From the NCBI GenBank assembly GCA_015061765.1, contig SUVZ01000186.1, positions 1 to 7,272 on the forward strand: DNA of 7,272 nt, written 5' to 3'. Origin of the DNA: Lentisphaerota bacterium. Lineage in GTDB: Bacteria; Verrucomicrobiota; Kiritimatiellia; RFP12; UBA1067. Of this stretch, positions 6,028 to 7,272 are shown piece after piece. A program made the translations under genes and the position numbers. Numbering within the stretch: position 1 is the stretch's first letter; each line of letters begins with the position of its first letter. Under the pieces are notes generated by a model. That model did not search any database and was not told the DNA's origin. It saw nothing but the letters and a program-made list of their open reading frames with translations.

Positions 6028-7272
6028 ATGGCGATACATCATCTTTGGCGTAGATTTCTGTGCGCCGTTGCGGCAGGCCTTGCGTCGTCGGTGGTCTTCG
6101 CCGCCGACGGACTCGATCCGGTCGTGCCGCTCATGTGGCGGCGCGGGGCTGTAGAAGAGACGGCGAACGACCTGAAGGCGATTGCGCGGCAGTCGGGCCT
6201 TCGCCGGTTCTTCATCGCCGGGCCTGGCTTCAACGAGGTGATGTATGCGCCGTTCGCCGCGAATCTCTACGCCGAGATGGGGCGCGAGATCGGCGAGATC
6301 GCGAAACGCGTCGCGCCTGACGGAATCGAAGTAGGCTGGTGGTGCTCGCCGTCAATCCGCTACGTCTCCGGCTTCAGCCCCGTCGAGGACTCGCGCGGCG
6401 GACGAAGCGCGGACAACAAGAAGTGTCCGCTTGACCCCGCGTTCCAAGACGACTGGGCCGCGAAGGTGAAGTCGGTGGTCGCCTCGGCGCATCCGCGCAT
6501 GGTCAACATCGAAGACGACTACACGCTCGCGTGGGGAAGGGGTCTTGACGGCGGCGGGTGCTTCTGCCCTCGCCATCTCGCGCTTTTCGCGAAGCTCTAC
6601 GGCAAGAAGCTTTCCGCCGCCGAAATCGCCGACGCTTTCAAGAACCGCACGGACGAGAACCTGCCGATTCGCCGCGCGTTTGCGGGCACCGTGCGCGAGT
6701 CGCTGTGCGTCCTCGCAAGGAAAGTCCGCGCAGCCGTCGACGAAGTCGATCCCTCGGTTCGCATATGCGTCTGCGAGCCGGGGTTAAACGCCGACAAGGA
6801 CGGCTCGTCCGTCGAGGCGATCGCCCGTGCGTTCGCAGGACCGAACACGCGCCCCGCTATACGCCCATCCGGCGCGATCTACGGCGCACAGACGACCCCT
6901 GCGGACATCCCGGGAGCTCTCGCCCACACGTTCTACACGCTTGAGCGCCTGCCCAAGGACATCGAGACGTTCTACGAGGCGGACCCCTATCCGCACAACC
7001 GCTTTTTTGCCTCCGCCGCGCAGATGGGCTCGCTTATGTCCGGCGCTGTTTTCGCGGGCTCTCAAAATCTCCTGCTCTACTGCCTCCAGTATCTCGACGA
7101 TCCATTCGAGGACCCGGGTTATGCTGACGAGTACAACCGTCTAAAGCCGCGGCTTGAGGCGGTGCGTGATTTCAACCGCTCGCGCCGTGCGACTTTGCGC
7201 GGCGTGCGCATCGTCTGGACGTCAGACGCCATGGCGCTTACGCGCGGGCTTGGCGGCGGACGCGACGCGCAG
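6028..7272 (+). CDS. Exported TIM-barrel glycosidase-like protein (3' truncated by the window)
   Basis: The frame is open for 415 codons to the last base with no stop, so the C-terminus lies beyond the window. It starts with a signal peptide (basic W-R-R, hydrophobic core, V-F-A cleavage near residue 25). The rest looks like a glycosidase barrel. M-W-R-R-G is near 36-40, F-I-A-G-P-G-F-N-E near 62-70, and G-W-W-C-S-P-S near 103-109. M-V-N-I-E-D-D-Y (158-165) is followed by G-G-G-C-F-C-P-R-H-L (175-184). F-Y-E-A-D-P-Y-P-H-N-R-F-F-A-S-A-A-Q (315-332) is followed by a Gly/Ala helix. The E-D-D-Y plus C-F-C pair and the E-x-D-x-x-P-x-N-R-x-x-x-S-A strand recall uncharacterised putative glycosidases of Lentisphaerae and relatives, with a loose likeness to GH42-type beta-galactosidases. 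By analogy Glu317 may be the nucleophile and Glu162, Asp163 or Asp164 may serve as acid/base; both are inference. It is separated from the operon by 410 bases, so it is probably transcribed on its own. Family unassigned. Confidence 0.65.
   Translation, partial: MAIHHLWRRFLCAVAAGLASSVVFAADGLDPVVPLMWRRGAVEETANDLKAIARQSGLRRFFIAGPGFNEVMYAPFAANLYAEMGREIGEIAKRVAPDGIEVGWWCSPSIRYVSGFSPVEDSRGGRSADNKKCPLDPAFQDDWAAKVKSVVASAHPRMVNIEDDYTLAWGRGLDGGGCFCPRHLALFAKLYGKKLSAAEIADAFKNRTDENLPIRRAFAGTVRESLCVLARKVRAAVDEVDPSVRICVCEPGLNADKDGSSVEAIARAFAGPNTRPAIRPSGAIYGAQTTPADIPGALAHTFYTLERLPKDIETFYEADPYPHNRFFASAAQMGSLMSGAVFAGSQNLLLYCLQYLDDPFEDPGYADEYNRLKPRLEAVRDFNRSRRATLRGVRIVWTSDAMALTRGLGGGRDAQ

Overview
The window reads as a stretch of polysaccharide-degradation genes from a GC-rich, Gram-negative-type bacterium. 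My best guess is a gut or rumen member of the Kiritimatiellota/Verrucomicrobiota (PVC) group. The grounds are four Sec-exported proteins with glycoside-hydrolase features on one strand, a BspA-like surface-protein tail, and a carbohydrate-active cluster that shows no SusC/SusD pair within the window. This placement is inference, since no rRNA or marker gene is present.

Layout, all on the + strand. Positions 1-678 hold the C-terminal end of a surface protein with degenerate leucine-rich-like repeats; its start lies outside the window and it is visibly less GC-rich than what follows. Nine bases later comes a GH39-like glycosidase (688-2088). It overlaps by 4 bases (GTGA) a GH127-type enzyme with the Cys/Glu zinc-thiolate signature (2085-3905). 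After a 35-base A-rich gap comes a clan GH-A-like exported hydrolase (3941-5617). Spacing and direction suggest that these four genes, or at least the last three, are one operon.

Positions 5618-6027 carry no convincing gene but are rich in structure. There are two consecutive perfect palindromes built from the same arm sequence, a GGGG/CCCC palindrome, a G/T-rich degenerate direct repeat, and a C6/G9 block that can pair in two mutually exclusive ways. A fifth exported gene then begins at 6028 with a good ribosome-binding site and stays open to the end of the window (415 codons, no stop). Its protein resembles TIM-barrel glycosidases with an E-D-D-Y / C-F-C-P signature.

Taken together, the three complete enzymes look like a periplasmic or secreted set that removes pentose or uronic side groups from a plant or host glycan. 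The GH127 enzyme points to beta-L-arabinofuranosyl residues and the other two to a neighbouring backbone or side-chain linkage. The exact substrate cannot be read from sequence. No CRISPR array, tRNA, rRNA, transposase or integrase was found.
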